Of a DNA stretch of 52,489 bases, positions 8,749 through 16,087 are shown one piece after another. Made by a program: the position numbers and the translations under genes. Source of the stretch: Citricoccus sp. CH26A (GTDB lineage: Bacteria > Actinomycetota > Actinomycetes > Actinomycetales > Micrococcaceae); assembly GCF_000224415.1 (NCBI RefSeq), contig NZ_AFXQ01000020.1:1-52489 (forward strand), read 5' to 3'. The notes beneath the pieces are model-generated. The model saw only the letters and a list, made by a program, of their open reading frames with translations, made no database searches and had not been told where the DNA came from. The stretch's first letter is position 1. Each line of letters begins with the position of its first letter.

Positions 8749-8781
8749 GGGGGTCATCTCCGTAGACTGGTGCCGAGAAGA

Positions 8782-8819
8782 CTTTGCAGAGATTTCTTTG
8801 CAAAGCTGTCTATGCAAAG
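8782..8819. promoter_or_regulatory. 38-bp dyad, probable operator of the ArsR-like regulator
   Basis: CTTTGCA (8782-8788), CTTTGCAAAG (8796-8805) and TGCAAAG (8813-8819) are arranged exactly around one centre at 8800.5. A TAGACT -10 box on the plus strand at 8763-8768 places the start of transcription next to the dyad, so a bound repressor would block its own gene. The right arm ends 12 bases before the regulator ATG. Confidence 0.75.
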
Positions 8820-8831
8820 GTAGCTCTGCAC

Positions 8832-9560
8832 ATGCCCCGTGACAAGTCCTCGGCCCCGGGCGACCCCCTCCCCGACGAGGCCCCCCGACCCTCCCCGGAC
8901 CCCGTGGCGGACGGCCCGGCCCAGTTGCCCGGCGTCGCCCCCCGGAAGGTCGACGCCCGGGCGATGAAGGCCTTCGCCCACCCGCTGCGGATGTCGATCT
9001 ACTCCCACCTGACGGACGTGGGGTCGGCCACCGCGACCGCCCTGGCCCGGCACCTGGACGAGAGCACGGGGCAGACGAGCTACCACCTGCGCCAACTGGA
9101 GAAGCACGGCTTCGTGGAGGAGGACACCGGCCGGGGCTCGGGCCGGGAGCGCTGGTGGAAGCCGGTCGGGTTCGCGGTGCCCACCTACGACCTCGCCCAG
9201 GATGAGGCGAACAGGCCGGCCATCCAGGCCCTGCTGCAGGCCTCGCTCGACCAGCGCGCGGCCGCGCTGGGCCGCTGGCTGTCCGTGGAGAACCACGAGG
9301 ATCGGGAATGGATCGAGGCCTCGATCGACAACACCACCACCCGCGAGCTGACGGCGGCCCAGACCCGGGCCCTGACCGAGGAGCTCATGACGGTCATCGA
9401 CCGGCACCTGGGCAGGCCCGGTGACCCCTCCGGGGCGGACGGCGACGCCGGAGCGCCCCCGGACCGGCCGACATCGGACGAGGACCCGGCGGCGCAGACC
9501 CGCCGGGTACGCCTGTACCTGAGCGTCTTCCCCCTGGCGGCCGACGACACGACGCCATAA
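8832..9560 (+). CDS. ArsR-like winged-helix transcriptional regulator
   Basis: The 242-residue protein has a disordered Pro-rich N-terminus (1-40) and then an ArsR/HTH_20 winged helix: MKAFAHPLRMSIYSHL, TATALARHLDESTGQTSYHL, RQLEKHGFVEED, RERWWKP. The C-terminal half is mostly helical and acidic and may sense a ligand; it lacks a clear cysteine metal site, so metal sensing is unlikely. ATG 8832 is chosen because the earlier TTG lies inside the operator and gives a peptide (MQRFLCKAVYAK) not seen in the family; AAAGG lies about 11 bases upstream. Likely autoregulated through the dyad at 8782-8819. Confidence 0.88.
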   Translation: MPRDKSSAPGDPLPDEAPRPSPDPVADGPAQLPGVAPRKVDARAMKAFAHPLRMSIYSHLTDVGSATATALARHLDESTGQTSYHLRQLEKHGFVEEDTGRGSGRERWWKPVGFAVPTYDLAQDEANRPAIQALLQASLDQRAAALGRWLSVENHEDREWIEASIDNTTTRELTAAQTRALTEELMTVIDRHLGRPGDPSGADGDAGAPPDRPTSDEDPAAQTRRVRLYLSVFPLAADDTTP

Positions 9561-9641
9561 GTTACCCGCCGGTATTGCATGTGGGGGTCCCCGGTGGCAC
9601 CCTCGAGGTGTACCCAGCAGTAACCCCGAGAGGACCGTCCC

Positions 9642-10787
9642 ATGCGCCGTCGCATGTTCGAGACCGAGCACGATGACTTCCGCGAATCCGTCGCCGAGTT
9701 CATCAAGCGCCACGTCACTCCGCACGTCGAGCAGTGGGCGGAGGACAAGGGGCTGTCGCGCGAGCTCTGGCAGGCCGCCGGGGAACAGGGACTGCTCGGC
9801 CTGGAGGTCCCGGAACAGTACGGCGGCGGATACCCGCAGGACTACCGGTTCAACGCGGTGCTGTTCGAGGAGTTCTCCCGGGTCAACTTCGCCCTGCCGT
9901 CCTGCATCGGCATCCACGCGGACGTCGTCCCGCCGTACATCGTCAAGCTCGGCACCCCGGAGCAGCACCAGCGCTGGCTGCCCGGCATCGCCGACGGGTC
10001 CATCATCGCCGCCATCGCCATGACCGAGCCCTCCGGCGGTTCCGACCTGGCCAACCTGCGCACCACCGCGGTCAGGGACGGGGACGACTGGGTCCTCAAC
10101 GGTTCCAAGACCTTCATCACCAACGGCTACTCGGCGGACTTCGTGATCGTCGCCGCCCGGACCAGCCCGGAGAAGAAGGCCCGGGGCATCACCCTGTTCG
10201 GCGTCGAGGCCACCATGGAGGGCTTCCACCGCGGCCGCAAGCTGGACAAGGTGGGCCAGCCGGAGTCGGACACCGCCGAGCTGTTCTTCGACAACCTGCG
10301 CGCCCCGTCCGAGAACATCATCGGCGAGGTGGACACCGGTTTCATCCAGATGATGGTGAACCTGCCCCAGGAGCGACTGGGCGCCGCGGTCTACGGGCTC
10401 GCGCACGCCCGGCAGATCCTGGACGAGACCCTCGAGTACACCAAGGAGCGCACGGCGTTCGGCCAGCCGATCGGCGCCTTCCAGCACAACAAGTTCCTGC
10501 TCGCCGAGCTGGTGACCAAGGCCGAGGTCACCCAGGCGTTCGTGGACGAGGCGGTGCTGGCCCACACCACCGGTGAACTCTCGGCCGTGGACGCCGCCAA
10601 GGCCAAGTACTGGGCCTCGGACGTGCAGAACGAGATCCTGGACCACTGCGTCCAGCTCTACGGCGGCTACGGCTACATGAACGAGTACCGGGTGGCCCGG
10701 GCCTGGAAGGACGCTCGCGTGAACCGCATCTGGGCCGGCTCCAACGAGATCATGAAGGAACTCATCGGGCGCGACCTCGGGCTCTGA
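9642..10787 (+). CDS. Acyl-CoA dehydrogenase
   Basis: A full-length 381-residue FAD-dependent acyl-CoA dehydrogenase. The N-terminal helical domain is followed by AMTEPSGGSDLANLRTTA (FAD and substrate contacts, about 127-144), the beta-domain motif FITNGYSADFVIVAART, and the C-terminal helical domain with ERTAFGQPIGAFQHNKFLLA and LYGGYGYMNEYRVARAWKDA. The overall style resembles the long-chain/isovaleryl branch; the substrate cannot be fixed from sequence. ATG 9642 follows gagaggaccgtccc; ATG 9654 is an alternative. It stands alone, 81 bases after the ArsR-like gene, and could share regulation with it. Confidence 0.95.
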   Translation: MRRRMFETEHDDFRESVAEFIKRHVTPHVEQWAEDKGLSRELWQAAGEQGLLGLEVPEQYGGGYPQDYRFNAVLFEEFSRVNFALPSCIGIHADVVPPYIVKLGTPEQHQRWLPGIADGSIIAAIAMTEPSGGSDLANLRTTAVRDGDDWVLNGSKTFITNGYSADFVIVAARTSPEKKARGITLFGVEATMEGFHRGRKLDKVGQPESDTAELFFDNLRAPSENIIGEVDTGFIQMMVNLPQERLGAAVYGLAHARQILDETLEYTKERTAFGQPIGAFQHNKFLLAELVTKAEVTQAFVDEAVLAHTTGELSAVDAAKAKYWASDVQNEILDHCVQLYGGYGYMNEYRVARAWKDARVNRIWAGSNEIMKELIGRDLGL

Positions 10788-10814
10788 GCCGGCTGCTTCG
10801 CGTTCGTCCGGATC

Positions 10815-10857
10815 GAGAGGACTGGTCCGCCCGGGTCCCCGGGTGACCAGTCCTCTC
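10815..10857. terminator. Perfect 13-bp inverted repeat, bidirectional terminator
   Basis: GAGAGGACTGGTC (10815-10827) pairs fully with GACCAGTCCTCTC (10845-10857). It lies between the ends of two converging genes (10787 and 10886), where a shared terminator is expected. No T-tract follows. Confidence 0.85.
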
Positions 10858-10885
10858 GGTGATGACGGGACGGTATCCGGAGTGT

Positions 10886-11239
10886 TCAGCTCGGTCCGAG
10901 TGCCCCCGTGTCCGGCGACGTCCCGGTGTCCGACCGCGGCCCGGCGCGCTTGAGCTCCACGAAGATCGCCCTCGAGGGCGTGTCCCCCGTGTTCTCGCCG
11001 GAATGACGCTGGGCGGGCACCCAGTTGACCGTCCCGGCCGGGATGTCCACGTCCCGCTGGTGATCACCCGCGACCAGCCGGCGGCGGATGTGGCTGAGGG
11101 AGTACATGACGCTGTCGGGGTGGTCGTGCGGCGTCGTCCGGTCGCCGGGCCGGTCGGTGTATTCCAGCACCCGCACCTCGTCGTTCTCGAACAGGACGGA
11201 GTAGTGCTCCGGATTGGTGACCACGGGATCGAGTTCCAC
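10886..11239 (-). CDS. Small cupin-domain protein, BauB-like
   Basis: The 117-residue single cupin carries the metal-site motif TPHDHPDSVMY and the second motif HSGENTGDTPSRAIFVELK. The opening DPVVTNPEHYSVLFENDEVR matches the family that includes the BauB protein of beta-alanine degradation; the reaction is unknown, probably metal-dependent and cytoplasmic. I chose GTG 11239: AGGAGG lies 11 bases upstream and homologues begin at this point, while the earlier ATG gives an Arg-rich extension of poor quality. It is convergent with the acyl-CoA dehydrogenase and divergent from the ZIP transporter. Confidence 0.85.
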   Translation of the reverse strand: MELDPVVTNPEHYSVLFENDEVRVLEYTDRPGDRTTPHDHPDSVMYSLSHIRRRLVAGDHQRDVDIPAGTVNWVPAQRHSGENTGDTPSRAIFVELKRAGPRSDTGTSPDTGALGPS

Positions 11240-11382
11240 AGCAGCAGTGTCCTCCTGCCGCGGGCCCAGGCCCAGGCCTGCCGACCGGTGACGTGCCCGA
11301 ATCCGCGAGTCCACGGGCCCACGTCACGCACCGGCACTTCCCCGCGGCCCGGCCGTGCACGATCCTGAACCCGGAGGTGCGC

Positions 11383-12135
11383 ATGCCGGAATGGCTGCTG
11401 GCCGGCGGGGCCGGCCTGATCGCCGGTGCGGCGCTGCTGCTGGGCAGCGTCATCGCCTGGTTCGTCGACGTGCCGCGGCGGGTGGTGGCGGCCGTGATGG
11501 CCTTCGGCTCCGGTGTGCTGATCTCCGCCCTGACCTTCGAGCTCGTCGACGAGGCCCTGACCACCGGTGGACTCGCCGCCACGGTCATCGGCTTCGCCGT
11601 CGGGGCGGTGACCTACGTCGGGCTGAACATCGTGCTGGCCCGGTTCGGGGCCCGGCACCGCAAGCGCTCGGGTCACCAGCAGTCCGGCCTGGACGGGGAC
11701 GGCGCCGGAGGGGCGATCGCGATCGGCGCCCTGCTGGACGGGGTCCCGGAATCCATGGTGCTGGGCCTGAGCGTGCTCGTCGGCGGCGGGGTCAGCCTGC
11801 CGATGTTCGTGGCCGTGTTCATCTCCAACGTCCCGGAGGGGCTCTCCAGCACGGCCGGCTGGAAACGTGCCGGGCGCGGACCGGGTTACGTCTTCGGGAT
11901 CTGGGGCGGCATCGCGGTGGCCTCCGGGCTGGCGGCACTGGCCGGCTACCTCCTGTTGGACGGCGCCCCACCGGCCACGATGGCCGTCGTCAACGCGCTG
12001 GCCGCCGGGGCCATCCTGGCGATGATCACGGACACCATGATCCCGGAGGCCTTCGAGGACGCCGCCCTGTACTCGGGGCTGATCGCCGCGGCGGGTTTCC
12101 TCGCGGCCTTCAGCCTGCACGCTGCGCGCGGGTGA
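11383..12135 (+). CDS. ZIP-family metal transporter
   Basis: The 250-residue integral membrane protein has about eight helices. Helices IV and V carry the family metal-site motifs in the form GALLDGVPESMVLG and FISNVPEGLSS; the His of the usual H-x-x-x-E is replaced by the Asp of LLDGVPE, as in some bacterial ZIP relatives. It likely moves a divalent cation such as zinc, iron or manganese across the cytoplasmic membrane. ATG 11383 follows GGAGG at a 6-base spacing. It is followed 40 bases later by a hypothetical gene on the same strand. Confidence 0.88.
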   Translation: MPEWLLAGGAGLIAGAALLLGSVIAWFVDVPRRVVAAVMAFGSGVLISALTFELVDEALTTGGLAATVIGFAVGAVTYVGLNIVLARFGARHRKRSGHQQSGLDGDGAGGAIAIGALLDGVPESMVLGLSVLVGGGVSLPMFVAVFISNVPEGLSSTAGWKRAGRGPGYVFGIWGGIAVASGLAALAGYLLLDGAPPATMAVVNALAAGAILAMITDTMIPEAFEDAALYSGLIAAAGFLAAFSLHAARG

Positions 12136-12175
12136 TGATGGGATGACCAGACCACGACGGCGGCGGGAGACGCGC

Positions 12176-12781
12176 ATGGACCGATGGCAGTTCACCGGGC
12201 ACATCGCCGGGGCCGGGACCTCCGGTGGGACCCGGCTGGTGCTCGGCGCCTGGGACCACAGCCCCCACGGGCCCTTCGCGGACGTCATGGTGGAGCACCC
12301 GGACGGCCGGCGCGAACTGCTGGCCCCGGACGACTGGGTCGCCGACTTCGTCTCGGCCACCTACGTGTTCGACGACGTCCGGCAGGTCCCCGTGTCCGTC
12401 GCCGTCGAGGGTTCCGCCTGGACCGTGCGGGCCGGGCCGCTGCACTGGGATTTCACGGTGGGGCGGCGGACGCCCTGGGGGCACCTGTTGCGCGCCGTCC
12501 CGCCCCGGCTGGGCCGCACCCTGGCGGTGGCGCGGGTCAGCGACCGGGTGGCCCGGGTGGTGATGCCCGGGGTGCGGACGCTGGGCACGGCGGGGAACGA
12601 CCGGCTCGAGTGGTACTCCGCCCGGGACCTGCACCGCATCACCGCCTCCACGGCCTCCTGGGACGGCCGGGACCTGGGTGACCTGATGGAGATGGACCCG
12701 CCACCGCGGTTCGGGTTCAGCTCCACTCCCCGGGAGCCCATGCTCACCACGCTGACCAGCACGGTGCGGTTGCCGAGTTGA
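12176..12781 (+). CDS. Hypothetical protein
   Basis: The 201-residue soluble protein is not recognised. It has no signal peptide or membrane helix and reads as a beta-rich fold (RLVLGAWDHSPHGPFADVMV near the start, WTVRAGPLHWDFTVGRRTPW in the middle, NDRLEWYSARDLHRITASTA later). ATG 12176 is preceded by GGGAG with a 6-base spacing; an ATG at 12143 in the same frame adds an Arg-rich tail (MTRPRRRRETR). It sits in a run of plus-strand genes between the ZIP transporter and the cyclodeaminase-like gene, which may form a loose operon. Confidence 0.75.
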   Translation: MDRWQFTGHIAGAGTSGGTRLVLGAWDHSPHGPFADVMVEHPDGRRELLAPDDWVADFVSATYVFDDVRQVPVSVAVEGSAWTVRAGPLHWDFTVGRRTPWGHLLRAVPPRLGRTLAVARVSDRVARVVMPGVRTLGTAGNDRLEWYSARDLHRITASTASWDGRDLGDLMEMDPPPRFGFSSTPREPMLTTLTSTVRLPS

Positions 12782-12844
12782 CGAGGCCACACCCGGGCCG
12801 CCGCAGGACTGGCGCGACTCCGGACGCGGTGCTGTGATGGACCC

Positions 12845-13441
12845 ATGATCCGGCACGAGCGCATCGAGGACTACCTGAACCGCCTGGCCTCCGGCGAGCC
12901 GACACCCGGTGGCGGGGCCACGGGCGCGCTGATGGCCGCCCAGGGAGCGGCCCTGGTGGCCATGGCGGCCCGGTTCAGTGAGCGGGAGGAACTGGCCGCC
13001 CGCTGCGAGCGGATCGCCGTCACCGCGCTGGGGCTCTCGGACGCGGACGAGTCGGGGTTCGCCTCCGTCGCCGACGCCTTCGCGATGCCCCGGGACACCG
13101 AGCCGGAACGTGCCGAACGCTCGCGGCAGATCCAGCAGGCCATCGAACGGGCCGCGGAACCGCCGGGGGCCATCGTGAGGGTGGCGGCCGACGTCGTGGG
13201 CGTGGCGACGGAACTGCTGGAGGACTACAACCAGAACGTGCTCAGTGACGTGGGCGCCGCGCTGGGCGCCGAACGCGCGGCCCTGATGGCCGCGGTGGTC
13301 ACCCTCGAGACGGACCTCGCGCCGCTGAAGGATCTCGAGGCCGAGACGCGGTTGCGCAAGGACATCGACGGCGCCGCCCGGCTCATCGACGACGTGGACG
13401 CCCTGGTCACGCGGGTTCGCCGGCTGATCCGGGGCGGCTGA
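12845..13441 (+). CDS. Cyclodeaminase/cyclohydrolase family protein (FtcD C-terminal type)
   Basis: The 198-residue all-helical protein matches the stand-alone cyclodeaminase domain: ERIEDYLNRLASGEPTPGGG with the PTPGGG loop at about residues 19-24, then DYNQNVLSDVGAALGAERAA. In FtcD this domain converts formimino-tetrahydrofolate to methenyl-tetrahydrofolate. The hut operon in this window uses a formimidoylglutamase, so this gene need not serve histidine breakdown and may be a one-carbon enzyme or cyclohydrolase. No strong ribosome site precedes ATG 12845. It ends just before a strong bidirectional hairpin. Confidence 0.88.
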   Translation: MIRHERIEDYLNRLASGEPTPGGGATGALMAAQGAALVAMAARFSEREELAARCERIAVTALGLSDADESGFASVADAFAMPRDTEPERAERSRQIQQAIERAAEPPGAIVRVAADVVGVATELLEDYNQNVLSDVGAALGAERAALMAAVVTLETDLAPLKDLEAETRLRKDIDGAARLIDDVDALVTRVRRLIRGG

Positions 13442-13469
13442 TCCGGGGCGGGTGAGCCGCCCGGTCATC

Positions 13470-13539
13470 GTCCGTCCGGGTCGAGAGGACATCGCCCCCT
13501 GCGCCCCCGCACGGACGTGTCCTCCCAGTCCGGACGAAC
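13470..13539. terminator. Long imperfect inverted repeat, bidirectional terminator
   Basis: Arms 13470-13491 and 13518-13539 match at 17 of 22 positions. The repeat lies between converging genes ending at 13441 and 13593. Its arms share the block GTCCGG...GAGAGGAC with the flank of the hairpin at 10815-10857. Confidence 0.75.
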
Positions 13540-13592
13540 GGGCGGCGGGCAGGATCGGCCGGCGGCCGCGCGGACCGGGACGCGTTCCGGCC

Positions 13593-14510
13593 TCAGCCCA
13601 CGTCCCGGGCCCGGGCCGCGGCCAGGCCGAGCGAGCCCAGCACCGCGCCGGCCTCGAGCGCGGATCCCGCCGGGTCCTCGGTGCGGGTCCGCGGGTGGTA
13701 GGCGGCCACGCACGCGGCCGGCCGCCCGGTCCCGACGTCGGCCGGCAGGAGCAGCACGGAGGCGCACCCGGGCACCCCGGGCGGCCTCAGGAGCTCGAAG
13801 CCGGAGACGGTGCGGTGCGGGATGGTGCGCGGTCCGAAGCCGGGCAGGGCGCTGGCCAGGCCGGCCGGTTCGAAGGCCGTGTCCATCCAGCCCAGGATCC
13901 GCTCGGACCGAACCGTCCCGTCGGTGGCCAGGCGTTCCAGCAGGGTGCAGAGGTCGGCCGTGGTCGTCGTTCCGAGGAGGCCCTCCCCCCAGCTCTCCCC
14001 CGGCGCGTCCGCGTCCCCGCGGGCCGCGGGTTCCAGCGCGGTCAAGGTCGTCGCGTCGAGGCCCAGGCCGGCCACCGCCCGCCGGGCCTCGCCCAGGACG
14101 TCCGCTCCCCTGGCCGTCAGGAGCTCGAGCAGCGCCACCACACACGCCGCGTCGCCGGTCCCGACGACCAGGGCGATCGCGTCGTCCACGGTCAGCTGCA
14201 GCTCGCCGCCCATCCGCCGCAGCGTCCCGGAGCGGGCGGCCGCGCGGTGCTCGCCACGGATGGTCACCGGCTGCCCCAGTAACTCCGAGGCGTGCTCGGC
14301 CAGCTGCGCCACCGCCACCGCGAGGAACAGCTTGCCGGTCCCGGCCAGCGGGTGCCGGTCCTCCGCCCCGTGCGCCACCGCGGCACGATGCGCATTCCCG
14401 GGCGCCGTGGGGAACCGGACGGTGAAGCGCAGCCCGGGCGCCGACGTCGTGAGGTCCTGCAGGGAGACCACTCCGGGGCCGAGCGGGCGCGGTGAGCCGT
14501 GTCCAGACAT
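13593..14510 (-). CDS. Class A beta-lactamase-like serine hydrolase homologue lacking the catalytic serine
   Basis: The 305-residue protein aligns along its length with the hydrolase at 15048-16013 (for example GGELQLTVDDAIALVVGTGD against AGIELSLRDCLVQMMATSDN). In the active family the nucleophile is Ser in S-x-x-K. Here the matching site reads G57-T-G-K60, the SDN motif reads GDA (119-121), and no clear K-T-G is present. It has no signal peptide, so it would stay in the cytoplasm. A TAGGCT box 7 bases before ATG 14510 suggests leaderless transcription. It is probably a ligand-binding or scaffold paralogue and not an enzyme. Confidence 0.75.
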   Translation of the reverse strand: MSGHGSPRPLGPGVVSLQDLTTSAPGLRFTVRFPTAPGNAHRAAVAHGAEDRHPLAGTGKLFLAVAVAQLAEHASELLGQPVTIRGEHRAAARSGTLRRMGGELQLTVDDAIALVVGTGDAACVVALLELLTARGADVLGEARRAVAGLGLDATTLTALEPAARGDADAPGESWGEGLLGTTTTADLCTLLERLATDGTVRSERILGWMDTAFEPAGLASALPGFGPRTIPHRTVSGFELLRPPGVPGCASVLLLPADVGTGRPAACVAAYHPRTRTEDPAGSALEAGAVLGSLGLAAARARDVG

Positions 14511-14517
14511 GCGTCCC

Positions 14518-14523
14518 AGCCTA
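14518..14523 (-). promoter_or_regulatory. -10 box of a probable leaderless promoter (gene at 13593-14510)
   Basis: TAGGCT on the minus strand lies 7 bases upstream of the ATG, so transcription should begin at or within a base or two of the start codon. There is no ribosome site. The same arrangement is seen at 8337, 16020, 34456 and 40537. Confidence 0.55.
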
Positions 14524-14595
14524 CGAGGACCGCGCCCGGCGGGTGTGGGAGGCTGGCGGTCAGGCGGAGGGACGACGTCCGGCAGGAGGGATGCC

Positions 14596-14982
14596 GTGAA
14601 CGGCACTGAGCTGCAGGACAGCGCGCGGGAGATGGCCGAGGAGTTGCCCGCGTCCACCGTGGGCCACCCCTTCGGCCCCGAGCACGAGGTCTACAAGGTC
14701 AGGGGCAAGGTCTTCATGCTGCTGACGGACGTGGTGGGCGCGCCCGTCGTGACCCTGAAGGCCGAGCCGGAGGACTCCACGGCGCTGCGCGCGGCCCACG
14801 AGGAGATCACGCCGGGTTACCACATGAACAAGCGGCACTGGATCACGATCGGTCCGGGCGAGACCGTGGACAGGACCCTCGTGCGGGAACTGGTCATCGA
14901 CTCCTACCGGCTCGTGGTGGCCGGGCTGCCGCGTGCCGAGCGTCCCGTGGACCCCGACACCTTCGGGGCCGCGCCGGCGTAG
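14596..14982 (+). CDS. MmcQ/YjbR family protein
   Basis: The 128-residue single-domain protein has the YjbR fold with VGHPFGPEHEVYKVRGKVFM near residues 20-40 and EITPGYHMNKRHWITI, the Lys/Trp-rich motif of the family. YjbR-like proteins resemble a DNA-binding fold, but no function is established. GTG 14596 is supported by AGGAGG at a 6-base spacing; the ATG five bases earlier is followed at once by a stop. It is divergent from the dead serine hydrolase and convergent with the active one. Confidence 0.9.
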   Translation: MNGTELQDSAREMAEELPASTVGHPFGPEHEVYKVRGKVFMLLTDVVGAPVVTLKAEPEDSTALRAAHEEITPGYHMNKRHWITIGPGETVDRTLVRELVIDSYRLVVAGLPRAERPVDPDTFGAAPA

Positions 14983-14997
14983 ACCCGGCGGCCCTCC

Positions 14998-15037
14998 GGG
15001 CATCCGGGCATCCGGGCATCCGGGCATCCGGGCATCC
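14998..15037. repeat. Five tandem copies of the 8-mer GGGCATCC
   Basis: Five perfect 8-bp units lie in the 65-base gap between the converging genes ending at 14982 and 15048. This is a microsatellite able to change length by slippage; it is outside coding sequence. Confidence 0.9.
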
Positions 15038-15047
15038 GGCCCGATGG

Positions 15048-16013
15048 TCAGGCGGTCACGAGCGGTGAGACCGCGTCCTGCACGGCCAGGCCGACCGCGG
15101 CGAACGCCTCGAAGACGGCGTTGCGCCCGGGCAGCCCGTCCGGCAACCGGGTGGGGATCGACTCGGCGAACACCGCGAGCGCGGCCAGCGGCGTGCCGTC
15201 CCCGTCCAGCGCGAGGCCCACCTGGGACAGCGAGCGCAGTCCGCGGCCGTTCTTCTCGGCGAAGCCGATCCGCCCGGTGGCGGCCCCCAGCCGCGGGGTG
15301 TGGATGCCCCGCATGAGCTCCACGGCGTACCGGCAGTCCTCGGGGGTCAGCTGCAACGCGGCCGCGGCCTCCTCGTCCGAGACTCCCCGGGCGAGCGAGG
15401 CCAGCAGGTGGCACTGGTCCGCCGCCGTGGTGACGGTGATGGCGTCCAGCGGGTGGGACCAGGTCAGGTCGCCGGTGCGCGGGAACGTCTCGCGGTGCCA
15501 GGTGGCGCCCATCCCGGCCCAGGCGCAGTAGTCGTTGACGTACTGCAGCGCGGCCTCCTCCGCGGAGGTCCCGGGCAGGACGGGGTCGACCGCGGAGCCG
15601 ATCGCCTCGAACACCAGTTGCGTGCAGATGTTGTCACTGGTCGCCATCATCTGCACCAGGCAGTCGCGCAGGCTCAGCTCGATCCCGGCCGAGAGGTTGC
15701 GCATGATCCCGGCCTGCACCCCGTCCTTGAGGTCCTCTGTGACGGTCAGCCGCCGGTCCAGGTCGAGCCGCCCGGCGCGCACGAGGGCGAGGGCCGCGCA
15801 GAGCACGCCCACCTTGCGCGTGGAGAAGGAGGGGACCACGACGTCGGCGCCGCTCGAGAGCGTGAGGCCCTCCGCCGGCGTCGGGAGGCCGCCGGCGGGT
15901 GCGGTCCGCGCGGCCCCCGGCGCGGGTCCCAGCAGGCGGACCTGGTAGTGCAGGGCGAAGGGAGCGGTGTCGGCCAGGGCGGTGAGACGGCGCTCCAGCG
16001 CGGTCGGTTCCAT
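15048..16013 (-). CDS. Class A beta-lactamase-like serine hydrolase
   Basis: The 321-residue protein keeps the penicillin-recognising signature: S64-T-R-K67 (S-x-x-K), S126-D-N128, and K254-N-G in place of the usual K-T-G. It has no signal peptide, unlike true secreted beta-lactamases, so it probably acts on a cytoplasmic amide or ester; resistance should not be assumed. The start at ATG 16013 is supported by a TAAGAT box 6 bases upstream, which indicates a leaderless message. It is divergent from the secreted hydrolase at 16088 and homologous to the degenerate protein at 13593. Confidence 0.88.
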   Translation of the reverse strand: MEPTALERRLTALADTAPFALHYQVRLLGPAPGAARTAPAGGLPTPAEGLTLSSGADVVVPSFSTRKVGVLCAALALVRAGRLDLDRRLTVTEDLKDGVQAGIMRNLSAGIELSLRDCLVQMMATSDNICTQLVFEAIGSAVDPVLPGTSAEEAALQYVNDYCAWAGMGATWHRETFPRTGDLTWSHPLDAITVTTAADQCHLLASLARGVSDEEAAAALQLTPEDCRYAVELMRGIHTPRLGAATGRIGFAEKNGRGLRSLSQVGLALDGDGTPLAALAVFAESIPTRLPDGLPGRNAVFEAFAAVGLAVQDAVSPLVTA

Positions 16014-16019
16014 GGGTCC

Positions 16020-16025
16020 ATCTTA
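16020..16025 (-). promoter_or_regulatory. -10 box of a probable leaderless promoter (gene at 15048-16013)
   Basis: TAAGAT on the minus strand is separated by 6 bases from the ATG. No ribosome site is present, which supports translation from the very 5' end of the message. Confidence 0.55.
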
Positions 16026-16087
16026 AGAAGTTGTCCACGTCACACATCCTCCGTACCGTGGAGGCACACCAACGAGAGGAACGCGTC

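Noticed and set aside
6872-8842. A 656-codon open frame on the plus strand
   Set aside because: It runs antisense to the AI-2E-family gene and has His/Asp/Gln-rich composition typical of a shadow frame.
15048-16013. An antibiotic-resistance beta-lactamase
   Set aside because: It has no export signal and KNG in place of KTG; the fold is shared by many non-resistance hydrolases.
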